Assembly: GCA_025808555.1 (NCBI GenBank)
Contig: CP075526.1
Location: 1,380,712-1,444,711 of the forward strand
From: Anaerolineales bacterium
GTDB taxonomy: Bacteria > Chloroflexota > Anaerolineae > Anaerolineales > UBA11579
Length of the DNA stretch: 64,000 bases
Reading direction: 5' to 3'
Shown: positions 53,811 through 62,174 of the stretch, piece after piece
Numbering within the stretch: position 1 is the first letter of the stretch
Layout of the letters: every line of letters begins with the position of its first letter
Translations under genes and position numbers: made by a program
The notes under the pieces: generated by a model
Seen by the model: only the letters and a program-made list of their open reading frames with translations
Told to the model about the DNA's origin: nothing
The model's database searches: none

Positions 53811-54865
53811 TGAGAAAGGTACATGAGCAAGAACATTATTTTGAAAAATTAATGGGATTGATGCCATTCTCGCATTTCTGGCGAGCTGTGTTTGTTTCCG
53901 TATTGAGCTTACTGCTCTTTTTCTTGCTCTCCGTTCCCAATACTACTGAAGTACTTAGAACTAACATTTTCCTGCTTCAGTTGAATTTTTCAATCACAAT
54001 TTTTATTGGCATTTGGCTGGGCGGCATTGCAGCTATGGACTTTCGTCTAATCTTTTCCCAATTACGGAAAGCATTTCGCTACAAGCGTACAAAGCGAAAC
54101 CAACTCGAGGAAGGCGCAACCAGGCTCTGGGTCAGCTGGCGAGCTCAATTATTTGTGATTCCTTTCATGATTAGTGGCTTGGCAATCGCATTTTTAAATG
54201 CAGATGAAATGCAAGCATTTTTGGGTCAGTCTGGATTTTCTCCCTTGTATATCTACCTTGTGATTTTCCAGGGTTGTATTCTAGTAACTAATTTGCTTGG
54301 CGCGACAGCTTATTGGATTATGTATTGTCTGACTATTTTGTTTCGAGAGTATTCCAAATCGACTAAAGTGAATTCTTGTTTGTCAGACTTGACTGAACTT
54401 AAAAAAATTGAAGCTACCATCCGTAAGCTGAGTTTCTTTCTTTTAGTCATTATTCTAAGCTTGGTTCCTGCTATCCTTGTCATTGCTAGTCACTTGCCTG
54501 AGGAGCCCAGGCGGTTTCTTACCAATATGGGCGCTATATTGCCTATGGCAGTGTTGCTGCTGTCTTTCTTCTTTCCTACTTGGTTTTTAAATCAACTAAT
54601 TAGGAAAACCAGAGAATGCAGAGAATCTATCCTTGAAAAGCAGATTTATTTCTTGGAGACTTGGTTGTTTAGTTCCACAAAACCTGATACATCCACGCTA
54701 AAAAGAGGCAGGTACTTGACCTCCCTTGCTGCTTGCCGTGAAGAAATGAAGCATTTGAAACAGGAAGCGACCAGCTCGTTCTCAGCAACAGTCCTCTTGG
54801 AGCTATTGTTAGCTGGCCTAGTATCGCCTGTAGCAACTTTAATTTTTCAGAGGATTGTGATATGA
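53810..54865 (+). CDS. Polytopic membrane protein, unknown function
   Basis: A 351-residue protein with about six to seven hydrophobic helices (first: FVSVLSLLLFFLLSVP; last: VLLELLLAGLVSPVATLIF). A basic cytoplasmic-looking loop follows the second helix (RKAFRYKRTKRNQLEEG) and a long charged stretch precedes the last (residues ~262-325). No family recognised. It shares the AT-rich composition of the FAD oxidoreductase gene, overlaps it by one base and overlaps the M24 peptidase start by four (ATGA). It may be a membrane partner or transporter for the operon's product. Confidence 0.75.
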   Translation: MRKVHEQEHYFEKLMGLMPFSHFWRAVFVSVLSLLLFFLLSVPNTTEVLRTNIFLLQLNFSITIFIGIWLGGIAAMDFRLIFSQLRKAFRYKRTKRNQLEEGATRLWVSWRAQLFVIPFMISGLAIAFLNADEMQAFLGQSGFSPLYIYLVIFQGCILVTNLLGATAYWIMYCLTILFREYSKSTKVNSCLSDLTELKKIEATIRKLSFFLLVIILSLVPAILVIASHLPEEPRRFLTNMGAILPMAVLLLSFFFPTWFLNQLIRKTRECRESILEKQIYFLETWLFSSTKPDTSTLKRGRYLTSLAACREEMKHLKQEATSSFSATVLLELLLAGLVSPVATLIFQRIVI

Positions 54866-56097
54866 AATCAGATCTACCTGCCCTGATGCAAGCCCGTGGA
54901 TTGGACGCCCTCATTATCCTGGGCGATGCCATGCACAACCCCGCCATGACCTATTTCACCGGTGTCAAACACGTGACCGATGGCGTCCTTGTGCTCAAGC
55001 GCGGCGAGGAGCCGGTGCTCTTCTATCACAACATGGAGCGGGATGAAGCCGCCGCCACCGGGCTGCAGACCCGCTCGATCACAGACTACAACTATCGTGA
55101 TATTTACGAGCAGGAGGGCAAGAATCCATTGCGCGCCACCGCCCGCCTGTATCAGCGCATGCTTATCGATGTTGGCCTGACTTCCGGCAAAGTGGCCGTC
55201 TACGGCCAGCGCGATGCGGGCGAGACCTTTGGCCTGGTATCCGGCCTGCAGGAGCTGCTGCCTAATATCGAGTTCACCGGCGAGTACAAGGATTCGGTGC
55301 TGCTGCAGGCGCGTGCCACTAAAGATCCGCAAGAGATCGTGCAGATGCGCGATGTGGCTCAGAAGACAGTTCAAGTCGTGGGGCTGGTGGCCGATTTTCT
55401 CAGCCGTCAAAAGGATGTAAATGGCATTCTGACCGGGGAAGATGGCCAACCAGTCACCGTCGCCAAGGTCAAATCGCTCATCAGCCGTCTGTTGGCTGAG
55501 CGCGGCATGGATAACCCTCACGGCACCATCTTTGCGCCCGGCGCCGAAGGCGGTGTGCCGCACAGCCAGGGCAGCCCGGATGCGCCGCTGCGCCTGGGCG
55601 AGCCGATCGTGTTCGATATCTATCCGGTCCAGGCGGGCGGCGGCTACTTCGCCGATTTCACCCGCACCTGGTGCATCGGCCATGCCAGCCCCGAGGCGCA
55701 AGCCTTGTACGATGATGTGCGCTCCGTATTCGACACGGTGATGAGCGAGCTCAAGACCGGCGTGCATGGCACTGTCTACCAGGACCGTGTGTGCGAGCTA
55801 TTCGAAGCTCAGGGCCACCCCACCGTGCGCAAAGACCCGCTGACCCGCAACGGGTACGTGCACTCCTTTGCCCACGGCTTGGGACTGGATATCCATGAGC
55901 GACCTTCCACGGGGCGTGACACCACTGCGGAAGATGTGCTCAAGCCCGGCATGGTGATCACCGTCGAGCCGGGTCTGTACTACCCTGAGCGCGGCCTGGG
56001 TGTGCGCATTGAAGACGCCGTCTACATGCATCCCGATGGCAGCGTTGATATCCTTGCGCCCTACCCGTATGACCTGGTCATCCCGCTAAAATCGTAG
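54862..56097 (+). CDS. M24-family metallopeptidase (aminopeptidase P-like)
   Basis: A 411-residue peptidase of the pita-bread fold. The N-terminal creatinase-like domain (residues ~1-150) precedes the catalytic domain, whose metal ligands are seen in FDIYPV and YFADFTRTW (two Asp), AHGLGLDIHE (His), VITVEPGLYY (Glu) and VRIEDAVYM (Glu). It probably cleaves Xaa-Pro bonds, though prolidase activity is also possible. GC content returns to that of the chromosome here, so it is likely native although coupled by ATGA to the AT-rich membrane-protein gene. A phosphoesterase follows after 3 bases. Confidence 0.92.
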   Translation: MKSDLPALMQARGLDALIILGDAMHNPAMTYFTGVKHVTDGVLVLKRGEEPVLFYHNMERDEAAATGLQTRSITDYNYRDIYEQEGKNPLRATARLYQRMLIDVGLTSGKVAVYGQRDAGETFGLVSGLQELLPNIEFTGEYKDSVLLQARATKDPQEIVQMRDVAQKTVQVVGLVADFLSRQKDVNGILTGEDGQPVTVAKVKSLISRLLAERGMDNPHGTIFAPGAEGGVPHSQGSPDAPLRLGEPIVFDIYPVQAGGGYFADFTRTWCIGHASPEAQALYDDVRSVFDTVMSELKTGVHGTVYQDRVCELFEAQGHPTVRKDPLTRNGYVHSFAHGLGLDIHERPSTGRDTTAEDVLKPGMVITVEPGLYYPERGLGVRIEDAVYMHPDGSVDILAPYPYDLVIPLKS

Positions 56098-56100
56098 CGG

Positions 56101-56691
56101 GTGACCAGATTGCCGAATATCACACTTGGGTTGATCGCCGATACGCATGTACCAGACCGCAAGCGCGGTCTGGACGCGCGTATCATGCCCGCCTTCCTGC
56201 AGGCGGGTGTTGCCGCCATCCTGCATGCCGGCGATGTTTCCACGCCTGGCCTACTGCAGCAATTGGCTGAAGTGGCGCCCGTGCATGCCGTGCGCGGCAA
56301 TACCGATTGGCTTGGGTTCCGTGATCTGCCAAACGCACGCCGCCTCGAGTTTGGCGGCGTGCGCATTGGCCTGGCCCATGGTCATATAAACTGGCCCAAT
56401 TATCTGCGAGATAAGCTGGCCTACCTGCTGTATGGCCCGCGCTCGTTCGACTATTTCACCCAGCGCATGCTTGCCTTCTTTCCTGATGTGGATGTCATCG
56501 TCTTCGGGCACACGCACGAGCCGTTCATCCGCCGCTTTGGTCAAACGCTGGTCGTCAATCCCGGCTCGGCCTGCTGCCAGGTGCTGCAGGGCAAAGACCC
56601 CTCGTATGGCCTGTTGCATATCTCGTCCGGCCGTGCCGAAGCTGAGATCCGTTCCCTCCCTCCTCAAGATGAGACCAGCTTAAGCAGTTAG
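56101..56691 (+). CDS. YfcE/MJ0936-type metallophosphoesterase
   Basis: A 196-residue calcineurin-like phosphodiesterase. Metal-binding motifs are in order: LIADTHVPD (DxH), LHAGDVS (GD), VRGNTDW (GNxD), LAHGH, and FGHTHEPFI (GHTH). Family members hydrolyse phosphodiesters, often of unknown natural substrate. GTG start at 56101, three bases after the M24 stop. Hairpins follow at 56690. Confidence 0.9.
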   Translation: MTRLPNITLGLIADTHVPDRKRGLDARIMPAFLQAGVAAILHAGDVSTPGLLQQLAEVAPVHAVRGNTDWLGFRDLPNARRLEFGGVRIGLAHGHINWPNYLRDKLAYLLYGPRSFDYFTQRMLAFFPDVDVIVFGHTHEPFIRRFGQTLVVNPGSACCQVLQGKDPSYGLLHISSGRAEAEIRSLPPQDETSLSS

Positions 56692-56752
56692 GGTCATTCA
56701 GGCAGCCTGCTTGTGATAGATGACCCTGTCGTCTCGTTATGGCTAATGAGAC
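56690..56752 (+). promoter_or_regulatory. Two-hairpin leader before the ferritin-like gene
   Basis: Hairpin 1 pairs agggtcat (56690-56697) with atgaccct (56720-56727); hairpin 2 pairs 56731-56739 with 56744-56752 (9 bp, one G-T). Neither has a T-run. They may end the M24-phosphoesterase transcript or form a regulatory leader; no known riboswitch or iron-box pattern is recognised. Confidence 0.4.
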
Positions 56753-56793
56753 ACTGTTCTCAGAATTAATGATGTCTACATAGGAGGTATGCA

Positions 56794-57255
56794 ATGGCAA
56801 CCAAAAGCAAACGTTCCGCCCCTGTGGTGCAAGCCAAGGCGGATCTCATCGAAAGCCTGAACGAGGATCTGGCAGGCGAACTGGGCGCCATTTCCCAGTA
56901 CATCGTCTACGCCGCCAAGGTGACCGGCCCGTATCGCCCGCAGTTGGTCGAATTTTTCCTGGCTGAAGTGCCGGACGAACAGCGCCACGCTCAGTTCCTG
57001 GCCAACAAGATCGTAGCCCTCGGCGGCGAGCCCACCACCGAGGCCCGGCCAGTTGCGATGGCTGAGAGCAACCGCGAGATGCTGGAAGCCGTGCTGGAGG
57101 CCGAGCAACGCGCCGTACGCGATTACACCCAGCGCGCCGAGCAGGCCGAGGAATACGGCGATAAGGGTCTCGCCGTCGAGCTTGAGAACATCGTCAGCGA
57201 TGAAACCCGCCACGCCGAGGAAACCGAGCGTATTTTGCGCGATTGGCCGTTCTAA
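56794..57255 (+). CDS. Ferritin-like (bacterioferritin/Dps-related) diiron protein
   Basis: A 153-residue four-helix protein. Diiron-type ligands are visible: NEDLAGELGAISQYIVYA (Glu), EQRHAQFLA (Glu-x-x-His), EAEQRAVRDY (Glu) and DETRHAEETERIL (Glu-x-x-His). Such proteins store iron or detoxify peroxides; the exact subgroup is unclear. A perfect aggagg (56781-56786) precedes the ATG. It is monocistronic: hairpins lie upstream and a strong terminator at 57282 lies downstream. Confidence 0.9.
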   Translation: MATKSKRSAPVVQAKADLIESLNEDLAGELGAISQYIVYAAKVTGPYRPQLVEFFLAEVPDEQRHAQFLANKIVALGGEPTTEARPVAMAESNREMLEAVLEAEQRAVRDYTQRAEQAEEYGDKGLAVELENIVSDETRHAEETERILRDWPF

Positions 57256-57281
57256 ACTGGCCTGATCTGCGCTGAAAATCA

Positions 57282-57311
57282 CTAAAAAGCCGCCAAAAGG
57301 CGGCTTTTTAG
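57282..57311. terminator. Bidirectional intrinsic terminator after the ferritin-like gene
   Basis: ctaaaaagccgcc (57282-57294) pairs perfectly with ggcggctttttag (57299-57311), a 13-bp stem around aaaa. A-rich and T-rich ends make it active in either direction; it is nearly certain. Confidence 0.9.
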
Positions 57312-57319
57312 TTTACGAC

Positions 57320-57325
57320 TATAAT
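57320..57325 (+). promoter_or_regulatory. -10 box (tataat) of the lipid-kinase gene
   Basis: A perfect tataat 27 bases before the ATG at 57353, with tctggagaca in the leader serving as ribosome binding site; a normally led transcript, in contrast to several other genes here. Confidence 0.55.
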
Positions 57326-57352
57326 TCCGCCATTCCCCCTTCTGGAGACACA

Positions 57353-58285
57353 ATGGCTGGCAAACGTATCAAGCTCATCATCAACCCCAATGCTGACCTG
57401 GGTAACGCCTGGCGGCAGGCTACAGACCTGCGCGCCATCGCCGAGCAGCATGGCGGCGCGGATTGGGCCGGCACGGTGTACCCCACCCACGCTACCGAGC
57501 TGGCTCGCCAGGCCGCCGAAGAAGGGTACGAGATGGTCATTGCCGTCGGCGGTGATGGAACCGCTCACGAGGTCATCAATGGCTTGATGAGCGTGCCGGC
57601 CAACAAGCGCCCCAAGTTTGGCATTGTGCCGCTCGGCTCCGGCAACGATTTTGCCCACAACCTGGGCTTGCCTGATGGCCCGCGTGATGCCCTTCAAATG
57701 GCCCTCCAGGGCCATACTCGCAAGATCGATATTGCCCTGATCGAAGATGAAAACGGCCGTAAAGAGTATTGGGATAACACCATGAACATCGGTTTTGGCG
57801 GCTCAGTCAATATTTATTCCCACAATTTGCCGCTGGTGCGCGGCTTTTTGATGTATTTTGCCGCCACGCTGCTCACCATTATTCGCCGCTACGATGTGAT
57901 GAAAATGAAGATCACCACCGACCAGGAGAACTGGGAGGCGGATGTGCTCATGCTGGGTGTGTGCAATGGCAAGCGTGAGGGCGGCGGTTTCATTACCGCG
58001 CCGGATGCTGAGTTTGATGATGGCCTGCTCAACTACACCCAGGTGAACAAGATCTCGCGCTTGGCAATGTTCCGTCTGATCCCGGAATTTCTCAAAGGCA
58101 CCCAGGGCCGCTTTGAAAAGCAGGTCAAGATGGGCACTGCCAAGACGATCGAGATCCAGTCCAAACAGTCACTCACCATTCATATTGACGGCGAGACTTT
58201 CTCCGGCTTTAACAGCAACGTGCATAACCTCAAGATCACCGTTTTGCCGCAGGCGTTGGAAGTGCTGGCGCCTTCTGCCAGCTAG
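57353..58285 (+). CDS. YegS/DgkB-type lipid kinase (diacylglycerol kinase catalytic domain)
   Basis: A 310-residue kinase that phosphorylates a lipid such as diacylglycerol. The N-terminal domain holds IKLIINPNADLGNA and the nucleotide motif VIAVGGDGTAHEVINGL; GIVPLGSGNDFAHNLGLP completes the catalytic site, and the C-terminal beta-rich domain ends with IHIDGETFSGFN. It starts a plus-strand run of three genes that ends with otsB. Confidence 0.92.
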   Translation: MAGKRIKLIINPNADLGNAWRQATDLRAIAEQHGGADWAGTVYPTHATELARQAAEEGYEMVIAVGGDGTAHEVINGLMSVPANKRPKFGIVPLGSGNDFAHNLGLPDGPRDALQMALQGHTRKIDIALIEDENGRKEYWDNTMNIGFGGSVNIYSHNLPLVRGFLMYFAATLLTIIRRYDVMKMKITTDQENWEADVLMLGVCNGKREGGGFITAPDAEFDDGLLNYTQVNKISRLAMFRLIPEFLKGTQGRFEKQVKMGTAKTIEIQSKQSLTIHIDGETFSGFNSNVHNLKITVLPQALEVLAPSAS

Positions 58286-58296
58286 GGCGGCTGCCC

Positions 58297-59913
58297 ATGC
58301 CAGGCCTTGAGCATAGCCTTAAAGGCCATGATCTTGCCTATTTGCGCAGCGTAGCTGATGTCTGGCGCCTGGAGCTTGACGCGCCGGATGCCCGCCGCGC
58401 CGTCCAGCAACTCGCCACCCAAATTGCCCAACTGATCACTGAGCCTGAGCTTGTCCCCCCGGCCTGCCTGCCAGCCTTGCAAACGTTGGCTGCCGCCGGC
58501 GGTCGCATGCCCTGGCTGCAGTTCGTGCGCACTTATGGCGAGCTGCGTGAAATGGGCGCGGCCCGCATTGAAAAAGAACGCCCGCAGCGCAATCCCGTCT
58601 CCGTAACTGAGCAGCTTTGGTATCGTGGCCTTTTGGGCCGCGCCTTCTTTGAAACCTCCGGCGGCCCAGCTGAATTCGGCTACCTGCCTGACGAAGTGCT
58701 CGCCACCTTGCCCTCGCCCTCTCCGGTGCCGGCGCAGTTGGGTCGCCCCGCCCGGCCGGATGAGCGCGCCGTGGTGCACGCCGTCAACGACGGCGTGCTG
58801 GACGAGGCCACCAGCCTGCTGGCCGCTCTGCGCGTCGGCAAGGCGCTGGACGAAGCTGCCGAGCTTGAGAACTGGCAGATCCAGCCGGCGTTCCTGCAAG
58901 CGTTGCTGCAGGCAGCCGGCTTATTGGATGCCGCCGGCAAGGTGAGCGCCAACGCGGCACGCAGCTGGCTTGAGATGCCGCGTGGCGATGCATTGCAGGC
59001 GCTGGTGGCCGCCTGGCTGCATAGTGACGAGCTCAATGAATTGCGTCTGCTGCCCGGTTTGGTAGCCGAGGGCGGCTGGCAAAATGACCCCAGGTCAACC
59101 CGCACCACGGTGTTGACCTTGCTACGCAATCTGCCCGCTGGACAATGGTGGAGCCTGGCCGCCTTTGTCGCCGACATCAAACAGCACCAGCCTGACTTTC
59201 AGCGCACGGGTGGCGATTACGACGCGTGGTATCTGCGCGACGAAGACGGCAATTTCCTGCGCGGTTTCGCTCATTGGGATGCCGTGGAGGGTGTGCTTCT
59301 GCGTTACCATCTCACTGGGCCTTTGCATTGGCTGGGGTTGCTGGAGCTGGCCGGCGCCGAAGGTGACGAGCCGCTGGCCTTTCGCTGGAGCAGCTGGGCG
59401 GAAGACTTGCTTGCTCAGCGCAGCCCCATGCTGTCCGCCGAGAGCGTAAAACTTAAAGTGGATTCGTCGGGTCAAATTACCGCCGCACGCCTTACACCCC
59501 GCGCTGTCCGCTATCAGGTGGCTCGTTTCTGTACCTGGCAGCCGCCGCGCAAAGGTAACTACCAGTATCAGATATCCGCCGCTGGCTTGACCGCTGCCCG
59601 CCAGCAAGGCTTGCAGGCTAGCCAACTGCTAACCCTGCTGCAGGCCCAGGTGGGTTCAGCCTTGCCGCCTAACCTGCCGCAGGCGCTGCGCCGCTGGCAG
59701 CAGCACGGCGCTCAGGCACAACTTGCGCCGCGCCTGGTGCTGCGCGTCCACTCCGCCGCGGCGCTCAAGGCGCTGCGCGCCTCACGCGCCGCCCGCTGGC
59801 TGGGCGAGCTGCTCGGCCCGCTGGCCATCGCCGTCAAGCCCGGCGCCAGCCAGCAGGTTCTACAAGCCCTGCTTGAGCTAGGCTATCTGGGAGAGATCGA
59901 GGAAACTAAATGA
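58297..59913 (+). CDS. Helicase-associated (XPB/Ssl2-like N-terminal) domain protein without a helicase
   Basis: A 538-residue protein with no ATPase motifs. The C-terminal part (residues ~430-530: LVLRVHSAAALKALRASRAA, WLGELLGPLAIAVKPGA) resembles the PF13625-type helicase-associated domain, and residues ~85-300 look like winged-helix repeats (VTEQLWYRGLLGRAFFE, TVLTLLRNLPAGQWWSLAAF). Proteins of this kind in Actinobacteria and Chloroflexota sometimes stand alone, with unknown function; DNA binding is a guess. The otsB start overlaps its stop by four bases (ATGA). Confidence 0.65.
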   Translation: MPGLEHSLKGHDLAYLRSVADVWRLELDAPDARRAVQQLATQIAQLITEPELVPPACLPALQTLAAAGGRMPWLQFVRTYGELREMGAARIEKERPQRNPVSVTEQLWYRGLLGRAFFETSGGPAEFGYLPDEVLATLPSPSPVPAQLGRPARPDERAVVHAVNDGVLDEATSLLAALRVGKALDEAAELENWQIQPAFLQALLQAAGLLDAAGKVSANAARSWLEMPRGDALQALVAAWLHSDELNELRLLPGLVAEGGWQNDPRSTRTTVLTLLRNLPAGQWWSLAAFVADIKQHQPDFQRTGGDYDAWYLRDEDGNFLRGFAHWDAVEGVLLRYHLTGPLHWLGLLELAGAEGDEPLAFRWSSWAEDLLAQRSPMLSAESVKLKVDSSGQITAARLTPRAVRYQVARFCTWQPPRKGNYQYQISAAGLTAARQQGLQASQLLTLLQAQVGSALPPNLPQALRRWQQHGAQAQLAPRLVLRVHSAAALKALRASRAARWLGELLGPLAIAVKPGASQQVLQALLELGYLGEIEETK

Positions 59914-60719
59914 CCGCCATCCACTGGAGTAAAGCCAAGGATCAAATTCAGCAGCTGGCTATGCAGCCGCGCTTCGGCCTGTTCAGCGATCTGGATGGCA
60001 CTCTGGCGCCGATTGCACCCACACCCGAAGCCGCCGCCATCACTCCGGGCAACCGCCAACACCTGCAGGAGCTGGCGGCGCAGCTGCCTGTGGTGGCCTT
60101 GATCTCTGGTCGCCGCGCCGGCAGCTTGCAGGCCAAGGTGGGCCTGCCCGGCTTGATCTATGTTGGCAATCATGGCCTCGAGCAATGGCTCGACGGCCAG
60201 GTGGTGGGCCTGCCGCAAGCGGCAGCCCACCGCACTGCGCTGGAGCAGGCCCAAGCCGCCATCCGGGCTATGCTGCCGCCCGGCGCGGTTGCCGAGGACA
60301 AGGGCCTGACCCTTAGCATTCACTACCGCCAAACCAAAGATCCGCGTGAGTTCATGCTGACCCGCGCCGTGCAGATCCATAACATTGCCCAGCAGCATGG
60401 CCTGGTCTTGTTCACCGGCAAAATGGTGCTCGAGGTGCGACCCCCGGTTGAGGTCGACAAGGGCACTGCATTCCGTGACCTGGTGTTGGAGCACCAGTTG
60501 AGCTCCGCCTTGTTCCTGGGGGACGATATTAGTGATCTGGCCGCGCTGCAAGCCGCCGCCGCACTACGCTCCGGCGGCATAGCAGCCTACGGCGTAGGCG
60601 TGCAGTCAGAGGATGCCCCGCCAGAGGTAGCCGCTCACGCGGACTACCTGGCTGACGGCGTTGCTGATGTGGAGCAACTGCTGGCATTCCTTCTGGCTGC
60701 ACGCCAGGCTAACGTTTGA
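59910..60719 (+). CDS. otsB: Trehalose-6-phosphate phosphatase
   Basis: A 269-residue HAD-fold enzyme that makes trehalose from trehalose-6-phosphate. Motif I is FSDLDGTLAPIAP, then LISGRR, the family-specific VGNHGLEQW, EDKGLTLSIHYR, LEVRPPVEVDKGTAF and motif IV FLGDDISDLAAL. Overlaps the preceding gene through ATGA. The probable trehalose-phosphate synthase lies 2.4 kb downstream on the other strand, separated by an ABC exporter. It ends one base before the convergent permease gene's stop. Confidence 0.94.
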   Translation: MTAIHWSKAKDQIQQLAMQPRFGLFSDLDGTLAPIAPTPEAAAITPGNRQHLQELAAQLPVVALISGRRAGSLQAKVGLPGLIYVGNHGLEQWLDGQVVGLPQAAAHRTALEQAQAAIRAMLPPGAVAEDKGLTLSIHYRQTKDPREFMLTRAVQIHNIAQQHGLVLFTGKMVLEVRPPVEVDKGTAFRDLVLEHQLSSALFLGDDISDLAALQAAAALRSGGIAAYGVGVQSEDAPPEVAAHADYLADGVADVEQLLAFLLAARQANV

Positions 60720-60720
60720 T

Positions 60721-61470
60721 TTACTGCTGTTGGTAGATCGTTCGCAAGAACCGGTTCAGCAGTAACAGCAATAGCGCTCCCTGGTATGCAACTGCTACCA
60801 GGAAGTAGGGCCATACGGCTGTCTCGCCGGCTTCAAGCAGCCAGTAGATCTTTACCGGCCAGAAAGACGGCAACAATCCAAATGCCCAGTGCCATCCTGA
60901 AGTAACAAAGTACGAAAACATGGGCAGCATCAGCATAATGAAGCCAGCGGCCTTGAGCAGAGCAAAACCCTGCACCTTGTTGGTGGCAAAACTACCCAGG
61001 AACAGCATCCAAAGCGGCGCAAGTAGTGCCGCTGATAGAGCCACGATCAGCTGCTGAGCCACGCTCAGATTTCCCAGCCCCGCTAGCGGATACGCGGCCA
61101 TGGTCATCAAAACAGAGATGACCAGCGGCACGCTGACACGGTAGATCACATAGTCGCGCATGGGCAGGGGCGAAACCTGTAGCGCCTGCAGAGTTTGATT
61201 GTCGCGCTCATCCAACACAAGAAAGCCGATTGCCATGCCCACCAATGCGCTGGACAACATCACAAAGAAATAGCTCATCACCAGAAAAAAGAAAGGCTCG
61301 ATGTCAAAGCCTATTCTGGCGAGAAACTGGTCGCGGATCCACGGCACGGCAAAGCGAACAAGCACCGCCAGCGCAAATGGCATCAGTGCTATGTAAGCAA
61401 GCATTTTGTCGCGGCGGATGCCGCGTACGTCAACCGGTCCTAGCGCACGCAGCGCTTTGATAGCATTCAT
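60721..61470 (-). CDS. ABC-2-type transporter permease (second of two)
   Basis: A 249-residue membrane protein with six hydrophobic helices. It contains the ABC-2 permease features: FFFLVMSYFFVMLSSALVGM, GFLVLDERDNQTLQALQVSP (the coupling-helix region) and YPLAGLGNLS. ATG at 61470 overlaps the preceding permease stop (TAATG) and has ggaagga upstream; a longer frame reading back to 61581 lies inside that gene and is rejected. Third gene of an ATPase-permease-permease operon. Substrate unknown (drug, lipid or peptide). Confidence 0.87.
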   Translation of the reverse strand: MNAIKALRALGPVDVRGIRRDKMLAYIALMPFALAVLVRFAVPWIRDQFLARIGFDIEPFFFLVMSYFFVMLSSALVGMAIGFLVLDERDNQTLQALQVSPLPMRDYVIYRVSVPLVISVLMTMAAYPLAGLGNLSVAQQLIVALSAALLAPLWMLFLGSFATNKVQGFALLKAAGFIMLMLPMFSYFVTSGWHWAFGLLPSFWPVKIYWLLEAGETAVWPYFLVAVAYQGALLLLLLNRFLRTIYQQQ

Positions 61471-62174
61471 TATCGTGTTCCTTCCCGTCGAATGACGAAA
61501 CGCCTGAAAACGCGCAGTGAAAGATAAAACACTACTCCCACAGACACCAACCCATAGGCTAGTCCATAAGCGACATGCCAATTGGGAACTTCATTGAACG
61601 CAGCGCGTATAAGTACCAGTGGCGCCTGTAGGGGATGCAGCCAGAACAGCCAATGATCTGAGACTCCGGCCGCGTATAGCAGGGGAGGCAGTGAAGCCAG
61701 CACCCACAACACTGAAGGGAACAGGAACTCGTTGATCGAGTCGTAGCCAGCCACGGCAATGAAGCCGAACAAACTGTAGATCGCGGCTGTAAGTAATACC
61801 CCCAGGGCAAATAGCGGCCAGTTGAAATCGAACCCAGACAGCAGGATCACGATCAGACTGCTTTCCAGCAGCGAGAGCAGGCCCAGCGTCGCTACTTTTG
61901 AAGCCAGGTACTCTGCTGGTCGCAGAGGAGTGATGATCTGGGCCTCCATCGTGCCTTCGCTCTTCTCAAGCAGAACCAGGCCTGCCATGAAGTAAAAAGT
62001 AGTGATCAGCAGATTGCCCAGGGTCAGAGTGGGCCACAGGTAGCGGTAATCAGGCACGTTCAAGCGCGTAAGCGCAAGTACCAAAACAACCGCCACGAAC
62101 ACTACTGCATAGTAGAACCCGTTGCGCATTTGCAGGCGTACATCCGTTTGAATGGTTGGCAAGATGCGCTTCAT
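61470..62174 (-). CDS. ABC-2-type transporter permease (first of two)
   Basis: A 234-residue membrane protein with six hydrophobic helices. LLITTFYFMAGLVLLEKSEG, TMEAQIITPLRPAEYLASKV is the cytoplasmic coupling segment of ABC-2 permeases. Its ATG overlaps the stop of the ATPase gene by four bases, and its stop shares a base with the second permease start, so the three genes are tightly coupled. Confidence 0.88.
   Translation of the reverse strand: MKRILPTIQTDVRLQMRNGFYYAVVFVAVVLVLALTRLNVPDYRYLWPTLTLGNLLITTFYFMAGLVLLEKSEGTMEAQIITPLRPAEYLASKVATLGLLSLLESSLIVILLSGFDFNWPLFALGVLLTAAIYSLFGFIAVAGYDSINEFLFPSVLWVLASLPPLLYAAGVSDHWLFWLHPLQAPLVLIRAAFNEVPNWHVAYGLAYGLVSVGVVFYLSLRVFRRFVIRREGTR

Noticed and set aside
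60721-61581. The longer 286-residue form of the second ABC permease
   Set aside because: The first 37 residues lie inside the preceding permease gene; the ATG at 61470 has a ribosome binding site and a TAATG junction.
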